Below, in pieces: positions 8,212 through 15,468 of a stretch of DNA of 15,959 bases. The notes beneath the pieces are model-generated. The model did not search any database, was not told the origin of the DNA, and saw only the letters and a list, made by a program, of their open reading frames with translations. The first letter of the stretch is position 1. Every line of letters begins with the position of its first letter. The stretch covers positions 1 to 15,959 of the forward strand of contig CAMLMA010000028.1 of assembly GCA_946481065.1 (NCBI GenBank), read 5' to 3'. The position numbers and the translations under genes were made by a program. The DNA is from an uncultured Nitrosomonadales bacterium (GTDB taxonomy: Bacteria > Pseudomonadota > Gammaproteobacteria > Burkholderiales > Methylophilaceae).

Positions 8212-9012
8212 TCATTTCAGACCCAGCACGTCGCGCATGTCATACAGGCCACTGTCATGGCCGCGCAGGAATTTCGCCGCGCGCAACGCGCCAAGGGCAA
8301 ACGTGGCTCGACTGGAAGCCTTGTGGGTCAGCTCGACGCGTTCGCCGATGCCCGCGAACAACACGGTATGATCTCCGACCACATCCCCGCCGCGCACCGT
8401 GGCGAAACCGATGGTGCTCGGGTCACGTTCGCCGGTGACGCCTTCGCGACCATAGACGGCACAAGTATCGAGTTCACGCCCCAGCGCCGCTGCAGCGGCT
8501 TCACCCAGCCGCAGGGCCGTGCCTGAGGGCGCGTCCACCTTGTGCCGGTGATGGGCTTCGATGATCTCGACATCGTAACCTTCGGCCAGCACTTTGGCCG
8601 CGGATTGCACGAGGTTGATGAGCAGCGTGACGCCGACGCTCATGTTCGGCGCGAAGACGATCCCGATCTGCTGCGCGGCCGTCTCGATCCGTTGCTTCTG
8701 TTCCGCCGTAAAGCCGGTCGTTCCGATCACCAGCTTCACGCCCGCCGCCTGACATGCGGCGAGGTACTCCAGGCTAGGCTCCGGGCGGGTGAAATCGACC
8801 AGCACATCCGCACCCACGAGGGCTGCCTGGACATCATGGCTGATCCTGACGCCAGTCGATCTGCCGAACTGCTCACCGGCGTCACGGCCGATCTGCGGGC
8901 TATCAGGGCGATCCAGCGCAGCATGCAATGCCAGCTCGGCATCGCCGAACACGCCCTCTAGCAGCGCATGCCCCATGCGCCCACTGCAACCTGCGATGAC
9001 AACGTTCAACAT
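8212..9012 (-). CDS. dapB: 4-hydroxy-tetrahydrodipicolinate reductase
   Basis: DapB catalyses the NAD(P)H-dependent reduction step to tetrahydrodipicolinate in the cytosolic diaminopimelate/lysine pathway, which feeds peptidoglycan synthesis. The protein has 266 residues (E. coli 273). The nucleotide-binding motif is [11 protein letters not shown] (residues 4-14). The signature [13 protein letters not shown] (154-166) carries catalytic H154 and K158 and the substrate-binding GT. GTTGFT (97-102) and the APNMSVGV loop (121-128) are also typical. The ATG at 9012 lies three bases after the bamE stop and has no separate strong Shine-Dalgarno, which suggests translational coupling to bamE. No terminator is evident after the gene before the carAB promoter. 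Confidence 0.97.
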   Translation of the reverse strand: MLNVVIAGCSGRMGHALLEGVFGDAELALHAALDRPDSPQIGRDAGEQFGRSTGVRISHDVQAALVGADVLVDFTRPEPSLEYLAACQAAGVKLVIGTTGFTAEQKQRIETAAQQIGIVFAPNMSVGVTLLINLVQSAAKVLAEGYDVEIIEAHHRHKVDAPSGTALRLGEAAAAALGRELDTCAVYGREGVTGERDPSTIGFATVRGGDVVGDHTVLFAGIGERVELTHKASSRATFALGALRAAKFLRGHDSGLYDMRDVLGLK

Positions 9013-9015
9013 CTT

Positions 9016-9960
9016 CTAGAAACCGATCTTTTCCAACATACGTTCAAAATAACCCGGCTCGCCTTCGGGCGGCAGGTCCTCTTCTTCCGGCGCCGCCTTG
9101 CTTGCAGGCTTGGCGACGGGCTTGGCTTCCGATTTTGGCTTGGCCTCCGCTTTGGGTGCAGTTTCCGGCTTCGGTGCCGGGTCAGCTATGGGCTCGGCCT
9201 TCGCCGGCGCTTCTTCGGCAGGCTGTGCGACTGGCGGAGTGGCCGGTGCCTGGCTCGCGGCAGGCTGACTTGGCGCTTGCTCGCTTGCCGCTGGCTGCTC
9301 CATCGGCGCTTCATTCTGGGGCTCTGCGCTCTGGCGCGCTGGCGTGGGCGACTGCGTCACGTCCGGAGTGGCGGCCGCTGGCGCTTCGGGCGCGCGTTCT
9401 GTCGCAGGGGATGCCTCGGCTGGCGGCGCTGCCACCGCAGGTTCCTTAGCCGCTGGCGCAGTCGTCTCTGGCGCTTGCTCGACAGGGGCAACGAGCGCTC
9501 CCGGGGCAGCCTGTGGCTTCTGCATGGGCTCTTCGTCGCTCTTCCAGAACTTGAGCTTGTCCATCAAGCTCTTCTCTTTCTGCGGCTTACCAGCACCCTT
9601 GCCTTCGCTCACCGGTGATGGTTCGGCCGGATCACCCGTTCCCGCCGGGATGACATCGCCACGGACACGCTTCAGGGCTTCACCTTCGAATTCTAGGATG
9701 ACACGGCGCTGCTCGATGACCTTGCCATCCTTGCGCATCTGGTAGAAATAGTCCCAGCGATCCCGGTGGAAACTGTCCTGGATCAGCGGCGTCCCCATGA
9801 TGAATCGCACCTGCGACTTGTTCATGCCCGGGCGCAGCTGCAGCATCATCTTCGAGGTGACGACGTTGCCCTGCTGGATATCCATCTTGTAAGGCTTGAG
9901 GGAATAGGAGGAACAGGCGGCACACATCAACAGTGCCAGTAATATAATTGTGTGGCGCAT
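9016..9960 (-). CDS. bamE: Outer membrane assembly lipoprotein BamE with long C-terminal extension
   Basis: BamE (SmpA/OmlA) is a lipoprotein of the BAM complex that inserts beta-barrel proteins into the outer membrane. A short lipoprotein signal ends at C16 (MCAACSS; C13 sits at -3, where Leu is usual). The SmpA/OmlA domain spans about residues 25-105, with QQGNVV, LRPGMNKSQVRFIMGTPL and DRWDYFY. E. coli BamE stops near 113 residues, whereas this protein has 314. The extra part contains a basic/aromatic SLMDKLKFWK segment (131-140), then roughly 150 residues of Pro/Ala/Glu/Gln/Lys-rich low-complexity sequence, and ends in GYFERMLEKIGF. I prefer the ATG at 9960; an in-frame ATG at 9966 adds two residues but has poorer spacing to the weak AAAG. 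The gene diverges from fur and leads into dapB. Confidence 0.93.
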   Translation of the reverse strand: MRHTIILLALLMCAACSSYSLKPYKMDIQQGNVVTSKMMLQLRPGMNKSQVRFIMGTPLIQDSFHRDRWDYFYQMRKDGKVIEQRRVILEFEGEALKRVRGDVIPAGTGDPAEPSPVSEGKGAGKPQKEKSLMDKLKFWKSDEEPMQKPQAAPGALVAPVEQAPETTAPAAKEPAVAAPPAEASPATERAPEAPAAATPDVTQSPTPARQSAEPQNEAPMEQPAASEQAPSQPAASQAPATPPVAQPAEEAPAKAEPIADPAPKPETAPKAEAKPKSEAKPVAKPASKAAPEEEDLPPEGEPGYFERMLEKIGF

Positions 9961-9964
9961 CACC

Positions 9965-9993
9965 ATGACTTTGCTACGAAATGGCGCTAATAT
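9965..9993 (+). promoter_or_regulatory. Candidate fur promoter
   Basis: On the plus strand, ATGACT (9965-9970, 4/6, with a TGAC core) and TAATAT (9988-9993) are separated by 17 bases. The expected start near 10000 leaves a leader of about 50 bases before fur. The -35 overlaps the first codons of bamE, so the two promoters face each other over nearly the same DNA. I see no recognisable Fur box (GATAATGATAATCATTATC-like). Confidence 0.45.
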
Positions 9994-10019
9994 ACCACGA
10001 GGCCAAAGCCGCCTGACAA
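9989..10019 (-). promoter_or_regulatory. Candidate bamE-dapB promoter
   Basis: On the minus strand, TTGTCA (10014-10019, 5/6) and TATATT (9989-9994, 5/6) are separated by 19 bases, somewhat longer than ideal. Transcription would start near 9982, leaving a leader of only about 20 bases before the bamE ATG. The -10 overlaps the proposed fur -10 on the other strand. Confidence 0.5.
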
Positions 10020-10050
10020 CCGCCCTCCCAAATACTGAAGACTGATTACC

Positions 10051-10476
10051 ATGCGTGAACCTGATGAACTGAAGAATGCCGGATTGAAAGCCACCCTGCC
10101 GCGCCTGAAGGTCCTCAGCCTGTTCGAGAACAGCAAGGAACGTCACCTGTCGGCCGAGGATGTCTACAAGATCCTGCTCACTTCCGGCGAGGATGTTGGC
10201 TTGGCGACGGTCTATCGCGTACTGACCCAGTTCGAGCAGGCCGGCTTGCTCATGCGCCATCATTTCGAGAGCGGCAAGGCCGTATTCGAACTGAACCAGG
10301 GCGGGCATCACGACCACATCGTCTGCTTGCAATGCGGCCGCGTCGAGGAGTTCTGTGACGAAGAGATCGAAAAACGCCAGAAGATGGCTGCCGAAGAGCG
10401 CGGTTTCAAGATCCACGAACATTCGCTCTACATCTACGCCGACTGCACCAAGCAACCCTGCCCGCACAAGGGCTAA
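10051..10476 (+). CDS. fur: Ferric uptake regulator Fur
   Basis: Fur is the Fe2+-dependent dimeric repressor of iron uptake genes. The 141 residues are made of an N-terminal winged helix (LKNAGLKATLPRLKVL, then the recognition-helix region GEDVGLATVYRVLTQFEQAGLL) and a C-terminal metal-binding dimer domain. Residues matching the known regulatory site are H32, E80 and H89 plus a Glu at 99/100. The second site uses H86/H87, D88 and H124. C92 and C95 (CLQCG) are retained, and two further Cys at 132 and 137 lie near the end, as in E. coli. The ATG at 10051 matches the family start; its ribosome-binding sequence is a weak GAAGA. Only 12 bases separate its stop from the convergent recN stop, so there is no room for a separate terminator between them. 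Confidence 0.98.
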   Translation: MREPDELKNAGLKATLPRLKVLSLFENSKERHLSAEDVYKILLTSGEDVGLATVYRVLTQFEQAGLLMRHHFESGKAVFELNQGGHHDHIVCLQCGRVEEFCDEEIEKRQKMAAEERGFKIHEHSLYIYADCTKQPCPHKG

Positions 10477-10488
10477 GCGCCTTCCGCC

Positions 10489-12141
10489 TCAGTACCCCAG
10501 CATCTCCTCGGCGTGCTTGCGCGTCGTTGCCGTGATCTCCACCCCGCCCAGCATGCGCGCCACCTCTTCCACGCGCGCCTCCTGCTCCAGCAGATGGATA
10601 CGACTCAAGGTCTGACCGTCGGCCTGCGTCTTGCTCACCTTAAGATGCTGCGCGCCCTGGGCTGCCACCTGCGGCAGATGGGTGATGACCAGCACCTGGC
10701 GCTTGCCGCCGAGCTGGCCGAGTAGCTGACCGACGATCTCGGCCACGCCGCCGCCGATACCGACATCGACTTCATCGAAGATCATGGTCGGGATATCGCC
10801 CTGTTGCGCGGTGACCACGCGGATCGCCAGACTGATACGGGATAGCTCGCCGCCGGAAGCGACCTTGCTCAAGGGGCGGGGAGCGACCCCCGCGTGCCCC
10901 GCGACCAGGAACTCCACCTGTTCCAGCCCATGGGCGGCAGGTGCCTGACGCGCCAACTCGACGACGAAACTGCCACCGGCAAGCGCCAGTCGCTGCATCT
11001 CCTCGCTGATCTTCCCCGAGAGCCGGTCAGCCGCATGCTGACGTCCTGCACTGAGCTCTTCCGCTAACCGCATATAGATCGCCTTGGCCGCCTCTTCCTG
11101 CCGTGCGAGTTCGCCATCGTTACCCAGCACTTCGAGTTCCGACATGCGCTGCTGGCTGTCCGCGAGCAGTTGCACCAATTCTTCCGGCCGCACACGATGC
11201 TTGCGCGCCGCCGCATGCAAAGCCTGGATGCGGCTCTCGATCTCGGCCAGCCGTTCCGGGTCGAGATCGGCATGATTCAGATAACGGTTGAGGAAACGGT
11301 CGGTCTCTTCCAGCTGGATGATGGCGGAGTCCAGCGTATCCAGGGCCTCCTGCAACGCGGCATCGTAATCCAGCAGTTGCTGCAGCTTGTGCTGGGCCTG
11401 AGTGAGCTGGCGTAGTGCTGAAAAATCGCTTTCGCTCAGCAAGTTACGGCATTCCTCGCCACCGCTTAACAGGCTGGCGCCATGGGCAAGACGACTGTGT
11501 TCCTGCTGCAAGGACTCCCAGTCAGCGGCGTCAGCAGAGATTGCTTGCAGCTCCCGCACCTGGTCGCGCAATTCGGCCAGCTCCTCGGCATAAGCCGCAG
11601 CATTCTGCTCCATTTCGATACGCTGCTTGTGCAAGCCGAACCAGTGGTGATAGCTGTCGGCGACTTGTTGCGCCAGCTCGCTCAAGCCGGCATAGGCGTC
11701 CAGCGTCTGCCGCTGATAGCTCTGCTTGAGCAAGGAATGATGCGCGTGCTGGCTGTAGATATCGACCAGGAACTCGCCGGCATCGCGCAGTTGCTGCACG
11801 GTGGAGGCCATGCCATTGATGAAGGCGCGTGAACGGCCATCGGCATGGATGACGCGTCGCAGCAACAGGGTATCGTCCTCGACGGATATCTCGTTCTCGG
11901 TCAACCACAGACGCAAGCCCGGGTTGTCGCGGATATCGAAACTGGCGAGGATCTCCGCCTTCTCGCAATCAGCGCGGGTCACTCCGCCCTCGCCGCGCGC
12001 GCCGAGCGCCAGCGACAAGGCATCGACCAGGATGGATTTGCCGGCGCCGGTCTCGCCGGTCAATACGGTGAAGCCATCATGGAACTCCAGGTCGAGCCGG
12101 TCGACGATGACAAAATCGCGGATGGATAGACTTTGCAGCAC
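10489..12141 (-). CDS. recN: DNA repair protein RecN
   Basis: RecN is an SMC-like ATPase that acts early in double-strand-break repair, together with RecA. The protein is 550 residues (E. coli 553) and complete. An N-terminal nucleotide-binding part has Walker A GETGAGKS (29-36). A long helical coiled-coil section covers about 155-380. The C-terminal part has the ABC signature SGGELSR (429-435), Walker B with FDEVD (455-459) and the H-loop His at about 488 (VITHLPQVA). The start is GTG at 12141, giving MLQSLSIRDF, which fits the family N-terminus; no nearby ATG does. It lies six bases after the nadK stop, so the two genes are very likely one operon. I see no LexA/SOS-type box next to it; any such control would act at the nadK promoter or inside nadK. 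Confidence 0.97.
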   Translation of the reverse strand: MLQSLSIRDFVIVDRLDLEFHDGFTVLTGETGAGKSILVDALSLALGARGEGGVTRADCEKAEILASFDIRDNPGLRLWLTENEISVEDDTLLLRRVIHADGRSRAFINGMASTVQQLRDAGEFLVDIYSQHAHHSLLKQSYQRQTLDAYAGLSELAQQVADSYHHWFGLHKQRIEMEQNAAAYAEELAELRDQVRELQAISADAADWESLQQEHSRLAHGASLLSGGEECRNLLSESDFSALRQLTQAQHKLQQLLDYDAALQEALDTLDSAIIQLEETDRFLNRYLNHADLDPERLAEIESRIQALHAAARKHRVRPEELVQLLADSQQRMSELEVLGNDGELARQEEAAKAIYMRLAEELSAGRQHAADRLSGKISEEMQRLALAGGSFVVELARQAPAAHGLEQVEFLVAGHAGVAPRPLSKVASGGELSRISLAIRVVTAQQGDIPTMIFDEVDVGIGGGVAEIVGQLLGQLGGKRQVLVITHLPQVAAQGAQHLKVSKTQADGQTLSRIHLLEQEARVEEVARMLGGVEITATTRKHAEEMLGY

Positions 12142-12147
12142 GCCCGG

Positions 12148-13020
12148 TCAGCCCCAGTGCAATTTTTCGCGCAGCATGCCGTAGTGGCTGTGACCTTCGG
12201 GATGCAGCAAGGTGACCTTGTTCTCGGCGCATTGCACCAACACCTTGTCGCCTTCGAGCAGGGAAAGCTGCATCTGACCATCGAAATGCACCTGGGCATC
12301 TTCCGCATGGATGACGATGACTTCGACCTTGCTCGCGCTGTGCACCGCGATCGGGCGGTTGCTGAGGGTGTGCGGACAGATCGGCACCAGCGCGATCGCA
12401 TCCAGCGTCGGATGCAGGATCGGCCCGCCGGCGGACAGCGAATACGCCGTGGTGCCGGTGGGGGTCGCCAGGATCAGGCCATCAGCGCGCTGCCGATGGA
12501 CGAACTGACCGTCGATGTTCACTTCCAGCTCGATCAGGCGGGCGACGCCATTCTTGTTGACGACCACGTCGTTGAGCGCGCAACCCTGGCTGATGACTTT
12601 ACCCTGGCGGGTGATGCTGGCGGAGAGCAGGATGCGCTGTTCGGTATCGTAGGCACCGTCGAGAATGCGGCCCAGGCCTTCGATCATGGATTCGGAGCTC
12701 AAGTCGGTGAGAAAACCGAACCTGCCACGATTGACGCCGACCAGCGGGATCTTGTGATCGACGAGCGCACGGGCCGCGGTCAGCATGGTGCCGTCGCCAC
12801 CGACTACGATGGCAAGATCGGCGTGCATGCCGATGGCATTGACATGGACGGTGGTATAGCCGCCGATACCCGAGTTCTCCGCCGTCTTCTCCTCGATCAG
12901 GACGGCATGCTGGCGACCCGTAAGGAACTGGGCCAGGGCAACGATCTGGTCCCGCATCTGGGGATGCATATATTTGCCGATGAGGGCGACCGTCTTGAAA
13001 GTGCTTTTCATGGCTGGCAT
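12148..13020 (-). CDS. nadK: NAD kinase
   Basis: NadK phosphorylates the 2'-hydroxyl of NAD to NADP using ATP. The 290 residues carry the GGDGT motif (74-78) with catalytic D76, the NRGRFGFLTD segment (97-106, with Phe where Leu is usual in NRGRLGF), the N150-D151 pair in ALNDVVV, and the conserved ATPTGTTAYSLSAGGPI stretch (185-201). An alternative in-frame ATG at 13011 would begin MKSTFKTVALIGKY and shorten the protein by three residues. Neither start has a clear Shine-Dalgarno. The gene diverges from hrcA across 208 bases and runs into recN with a 6-base gap, an arrangement also found in other proteobacteria. Confidence 0.97.
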   Translation of the reverse strand: MPAMKSTFKTVALIGKYMHPQMRDQIVALAQFLTGRQHAVLIEEKTAENSGIGGYTTVHVNAIGMHADLAIVVGGDGTMLTAARALVDHKIPLVGVNRGRFGFLTDLSSESMIEGLGRILDGAYDTEQRILLSASITRQGKVISQGCALNDVVVNKNGVARLIELEVNIDGQFVHRQRADGLILATPTGTTAYSLSAGGPILHPTLDAIALVPICPHTLSNRPIAVHSASKVEVIVIHAEDAQVHFDGQMQLSLLEGDKVLVQCAENKVTLLHPEGHSHYGMLREKLHWG

Positions 13021-13137
13021 TAAAGCATAGATGACGTTGGCATAGAAGCGCCGGGTCTCGGCTGGCGCCGCCTATGTGATATGGCCGGCTCGATCGGGAG
13101 CGGCGCTGGCATGCGCACTTGCGGGCAAGAATATGTA

Positions 13138-13166
13138 TTGCGCATACAGGGCGCCTGCCGGATAAT
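13138..13166 (+). promoter_or_regulatory. Candidate hrcA promoter in the nadK-hrcA gap
   Basis: In the 208-base divergent gap, TTGCGC (13138-13143) is separated by 17 bases from GATAAT (13161-13166, 5/6 to the -10 consensus), about 60 bases upstream of the hrcA ATG. I found no CIRCE element (TTAGCACTC-N9-GAGTGCTAA) here, so autoregulation by HrcA is not supported, and no convincing sigma32 boxes. A GCCGGAT direct repeat overlaps and follows the -10. The rest of the gap shows only a loose GC-rich inverted repeat, and no clear nadK promoter. Confidence 0.4.
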
Positions 13167-13228
13167 TTTGCAGCCGGATGCCAGCTTGAAGTTTTAGCTT
13201 CTGGCCCGCATCTACACACCATATCGCC

Positions 13229-14248
13229 ATGCTAGATAAACGCGCACAGATCCTGCTCAAGACCCTGGTCGAACACTACATCAGTGACGGCCAGCCGGTC
13301 GGCTCGCGCACGCTTTCGAAATGTTCCGGCCTGGACCTGAGCCCGGCGACCATCCGCAACGTCATGTCGGACCTGGAGGAGCTGGGCTTCATCGCCAGCC
13401 CACACACCTCGGCCGGCCGTATCCCGACCCAGCGCGGCTATCGCTTTTTTGTCGATACCTTGCTCACGATCCAGCCATTGCAGAGCCAGGAGATTCAGCA
13501 GTTCCAGCAGCAATTCTCGTCGCCCGACCCGCAGGAACTGATCGCCTCTGCCGCCGGCATGCTCTCAAACCTGACCCAATTCGCCGGCGTCGTCATGGTG
13601 CCGCGCCGCAAATCGGTCTCCTTCCGCCACCTCGAATTCCTGCCGCTATCGGAAAAGCGCATCCTGGTCATCATCGTCACGTCCGACGGCAATGTGCAGA
13701 ATCGCATCATCATCACCGACAAGCCCTACTCCGCCTCCGAGCTGACGCAGGCAAGCAATTTCTTCAACCAGCACTATGCCGGCAGCACTTTCGAGCAAGT
13801 CCAGAAGAAGCTGCATGAAGAGCTGAAGCAGATGCAATCGGACATGACACGCCTGATGACTGCCGCCATGGAGGCCAGCACCAAGGTGCTGAACGAGGAC
13901 AGGGACAATGTCGTCATCTCGGGCGAACGCAACCTGCTGCAGATCGACGATCTCTCGACCAACGTGACTTCCTTGCGCAAGCTGTTCGAAGTCTTCGAGC
14001 GCCGGACGTCACTCATGCAACTCCTCGACAACAGCCAGCGCGCCGAAGGTATCCAGATCTTCATCGGCGGGGAATCCGGCTATCTGCCGCTGGACGAATG
14101 CAGCATGGTCACTGCGCCCTACGAAGCCAACGGCCAGACCGTCGGCACGCTGGGCGTGATCGGCCCGACACGCATGGCTTACGAGCGGGTCATCCCCATC
14201 GTCGACGTCACCGCAAAACTGCTGTCCAACGCGCTCAATAACAGCTGA
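13229..14248 (+). CDS. hrcA: Heat-inducible transcription repressor HrcA
   Basis: HrcA is the repressor that binds CIRCE operators to control groE and sometimes dnaK operons; its activity depends on GroEL. The protein is 339 residues, typical for the family. The N-terminal winged helix has VGSRTLSK, the recognition segment [18 protein letters not shown], and the family hallmark [20 protein letters not shown] (about residues 57-76). The C-terminal dimer and insert regions include [21 protein letters not shown] and [13 protein letters not shown]. The ATG at 13229 fits the family start ([18 protein letters not shown]) but lacks a recognisable Shine-Dalgarno. hemH follows after 38 bases on the same strand. 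grpE, dnaK and dnaJ, frequent neighbours of hrcA, are not in the remainder of the window. Confidence 0.97.
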   Translation: MLDKRAQILLKTLVEHYISDGQPVGSRTLSKCSGLDLSPATIRNVMSDLEELGFIASPHTSAGRIPTQRGYRFFVDTLLTIQPLQSQEIQQFQQQFSSPDPQELIASAAGMLSNLTQFAGVVMVPRRKSVSFRHLEFLPLSEKRILVIIVTSDGNVQNRIIITDKPYSASELTQASNFFNQHYAGSTFEQVQKKLHEELKQMQSDMTRLMTAAMEASTKVLNEDRDNVVISGERNLLQIDDLSTNVTSLRKLFEVFERRTSLMQLLDNSQRAEGIQIFIGGESGYLPLDECSMVTAPYEANGQTVGTLGVIGPTRMAYERVIPIVDVTAKLLSNALNNS

Positions 14249-14286
14249 AGCATCCCGCACCGCCAACCCACTTTCGAAGAAGAACC

Positions 14287-15393
14287 ATGGCCTATTACCA
14301 TCAGGAACCGCCCTATCAACATGGCGACCAGCCCCGCGTAGGCATATTGCTGGCCAATCTCGGCACGCCTGACGCGCCGACTGCCAAGGCCTTGCGCCCC
14401 TATCTCAAGCAGTTTCTCAGCGATCGCCGCGTAGTCGAGATCCCGCGGCTGATCTGGTGGTGCATCCTCAATCTCATCATCCTCAACCTGCGCCCCCGCA
14501 AATCTGCGGAGAAGTATGCGCAGATCTGGTCCAGTGAAGGTTCGCCATTGCTGGCGCATGCACAAAAGCAGGCCAAGCTGCTGCAGGGGTTCCTCGGCAC
14601 GCGCATCGCATCGCCTTTCCAGGTCGAACTCGGCATGCGTTACGGCAACCCCTCGATCGAATCCGCCATCGACAAGCTCAAGGCGCAGCACTGCGACCGT
14701 ATCCTGGTGTTCCCCCTGTATCCGCAATATGCGGCCAGCAGCAGCGCTTCAGCGCTCGATGCGGTATGGCAGAAGTTGCTGCGCATGCGCAATGTGCCGG
14801 CCATCCGCAGCATCCGTCATTATCATGACCACCCGGCCTATATTGAAGCCCTGGCGCAAAGCGTCAGGGCGCACTGGGCTGAGCACAGCCGGCCGGACAA
14901 ACTGATCATGAGCTTCCACGGCGTGCCCAAGTTCAGCCTGCTCAAGGGCGACCCATACCATTGCGAATGTCACAAGACCGGCAGGTTACTGGCCGAGGCG
15001 CTGGGGCTGACCAAGGATCAATACATGGTGTGTTTCCAATCCCGTTTCGGCAAAGCCGAATGGCTCAAACCCTATCTGGCACCCACGCTGGAGGCACTGG
15101 GCAAGCAGCACCTGAAGCGCGTCGATGTGATTTGCCCCGGCTTCTCCAGCGATTGCCTGGAAACGCTGGAGGAGATCGCCATGGAAGGCAAGCACCTGTT
15201 CACCGCGGCTGGCGGCGGCGACTACCATTACATTCCGGCGCTCAACGAGCAGGAAGCCTGGATCCATGCCATGTGCGACATCGCGCTGGAGAACCTGCAG
15301 GGCTGGGTGAGCGTATCCTGGGACAGGCAAGCGGCAGCAGAGGCCGCCGAGCTAACCAGCCTGCGCGCCAAGGCCTTGGGCGCACAGGCCTGA
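14287..15393 (+). CDS. hemH: Ferrochelatase
   Basis: HemH inserts Fe2+ into protoporphyrin IX, the last step of protohaem synthesis, at the inner face of the cytoplasmic membrane. The 368 residues include the N-terminal [13 protein letters not shown], the catalytic His in SFHGVPK (H211), GDPYHCEC (221-228) and the [14 protein letters not shown] segment with active-site E292. The length is usual for betaproteobacterial ferrochelatases and longer than the 320 residues of E. coli. A hydrophobic patch ([17 protein letters not shown], about 52-68) lies in the porphyrin-lip region and may dip into the membrane. No C-terminal [2Fe-2S] cysteine cluster is visible. The ATG at 14287 has a GAAGAAG ribosome-binding stretch a few bases upstream. 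It probably shares a transcript with hrcA. Confidence 0.97.
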   Translation: MAYYHQEPPYQHGDQPRVGILLANLGTPDAPTAKALRPYLKQFLSDRRVVEIPRLIWWCILNLIILNLRPRKSAEKYAQIWSSEGSPLLAHAQKQAKLLQGFLGTRIASPFQVELGMRYGNPSIESAIDKLKAQHCDRILVFPLYPQYAASSSASALDAVWQKLLRMRNVPAIRSIRHYHDHPAYIEALAQSVRAHWAEHSRPDKLIMSFHGVPKFSLLKGDPYHCECHKTGRLLAEALGLTKDQYMVCFQSRFGKAEWLKPYLAPTLEALGKQHLKRVDVICPGFSSDCLETLEEIAMEGKHLFTAAGGGDYHYIPALNEQEAWIHAMCDIALENLQGWVSVSWDRQAAAEAAELTSLRAKALGAQA

Positions 15394-15429
15394 AACAGGT
15401 AAATCCAGAGGCGGAACGGCGGTCGCGTT

Positions 15430-15438
15430 TGCTATACT
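15430..15438 (+). promoter_or_regulatory. Extended -10 promoter of hldD
   Basis: In the 75-base hemH-hldD gap, TGC-TATACT (15430-15438) is an extended -10 element (TGn plus a 5/6 match to TATAAT). The -35 position (about 15410-15415) is poor, as is common for extended -10 promoters. Transcription would start near 15445, leaving a leader of about 25 bases. Confidence 0.5.
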
Positions 15439-15468
15439 TGCATATCCGTTAATTTTGGATCTCCACCC

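Noticed and set aside
8968..9618. Plus-strand open frame rich in Arg, Gly and Leu opposite dapB start and bamE
   Set aside because: It is the complement of the Pro/Ala/Glu-rich bamE extension; its odd composition simply mirrors that low-complexity coding sequence.
13065..13106. Inverted repeat GCGCCGC / GCGGCGC in the nadK-hrcA gap
   Set aside because: Seven GC-only bases separated by a 28-base loop are likely by chance in this composition.
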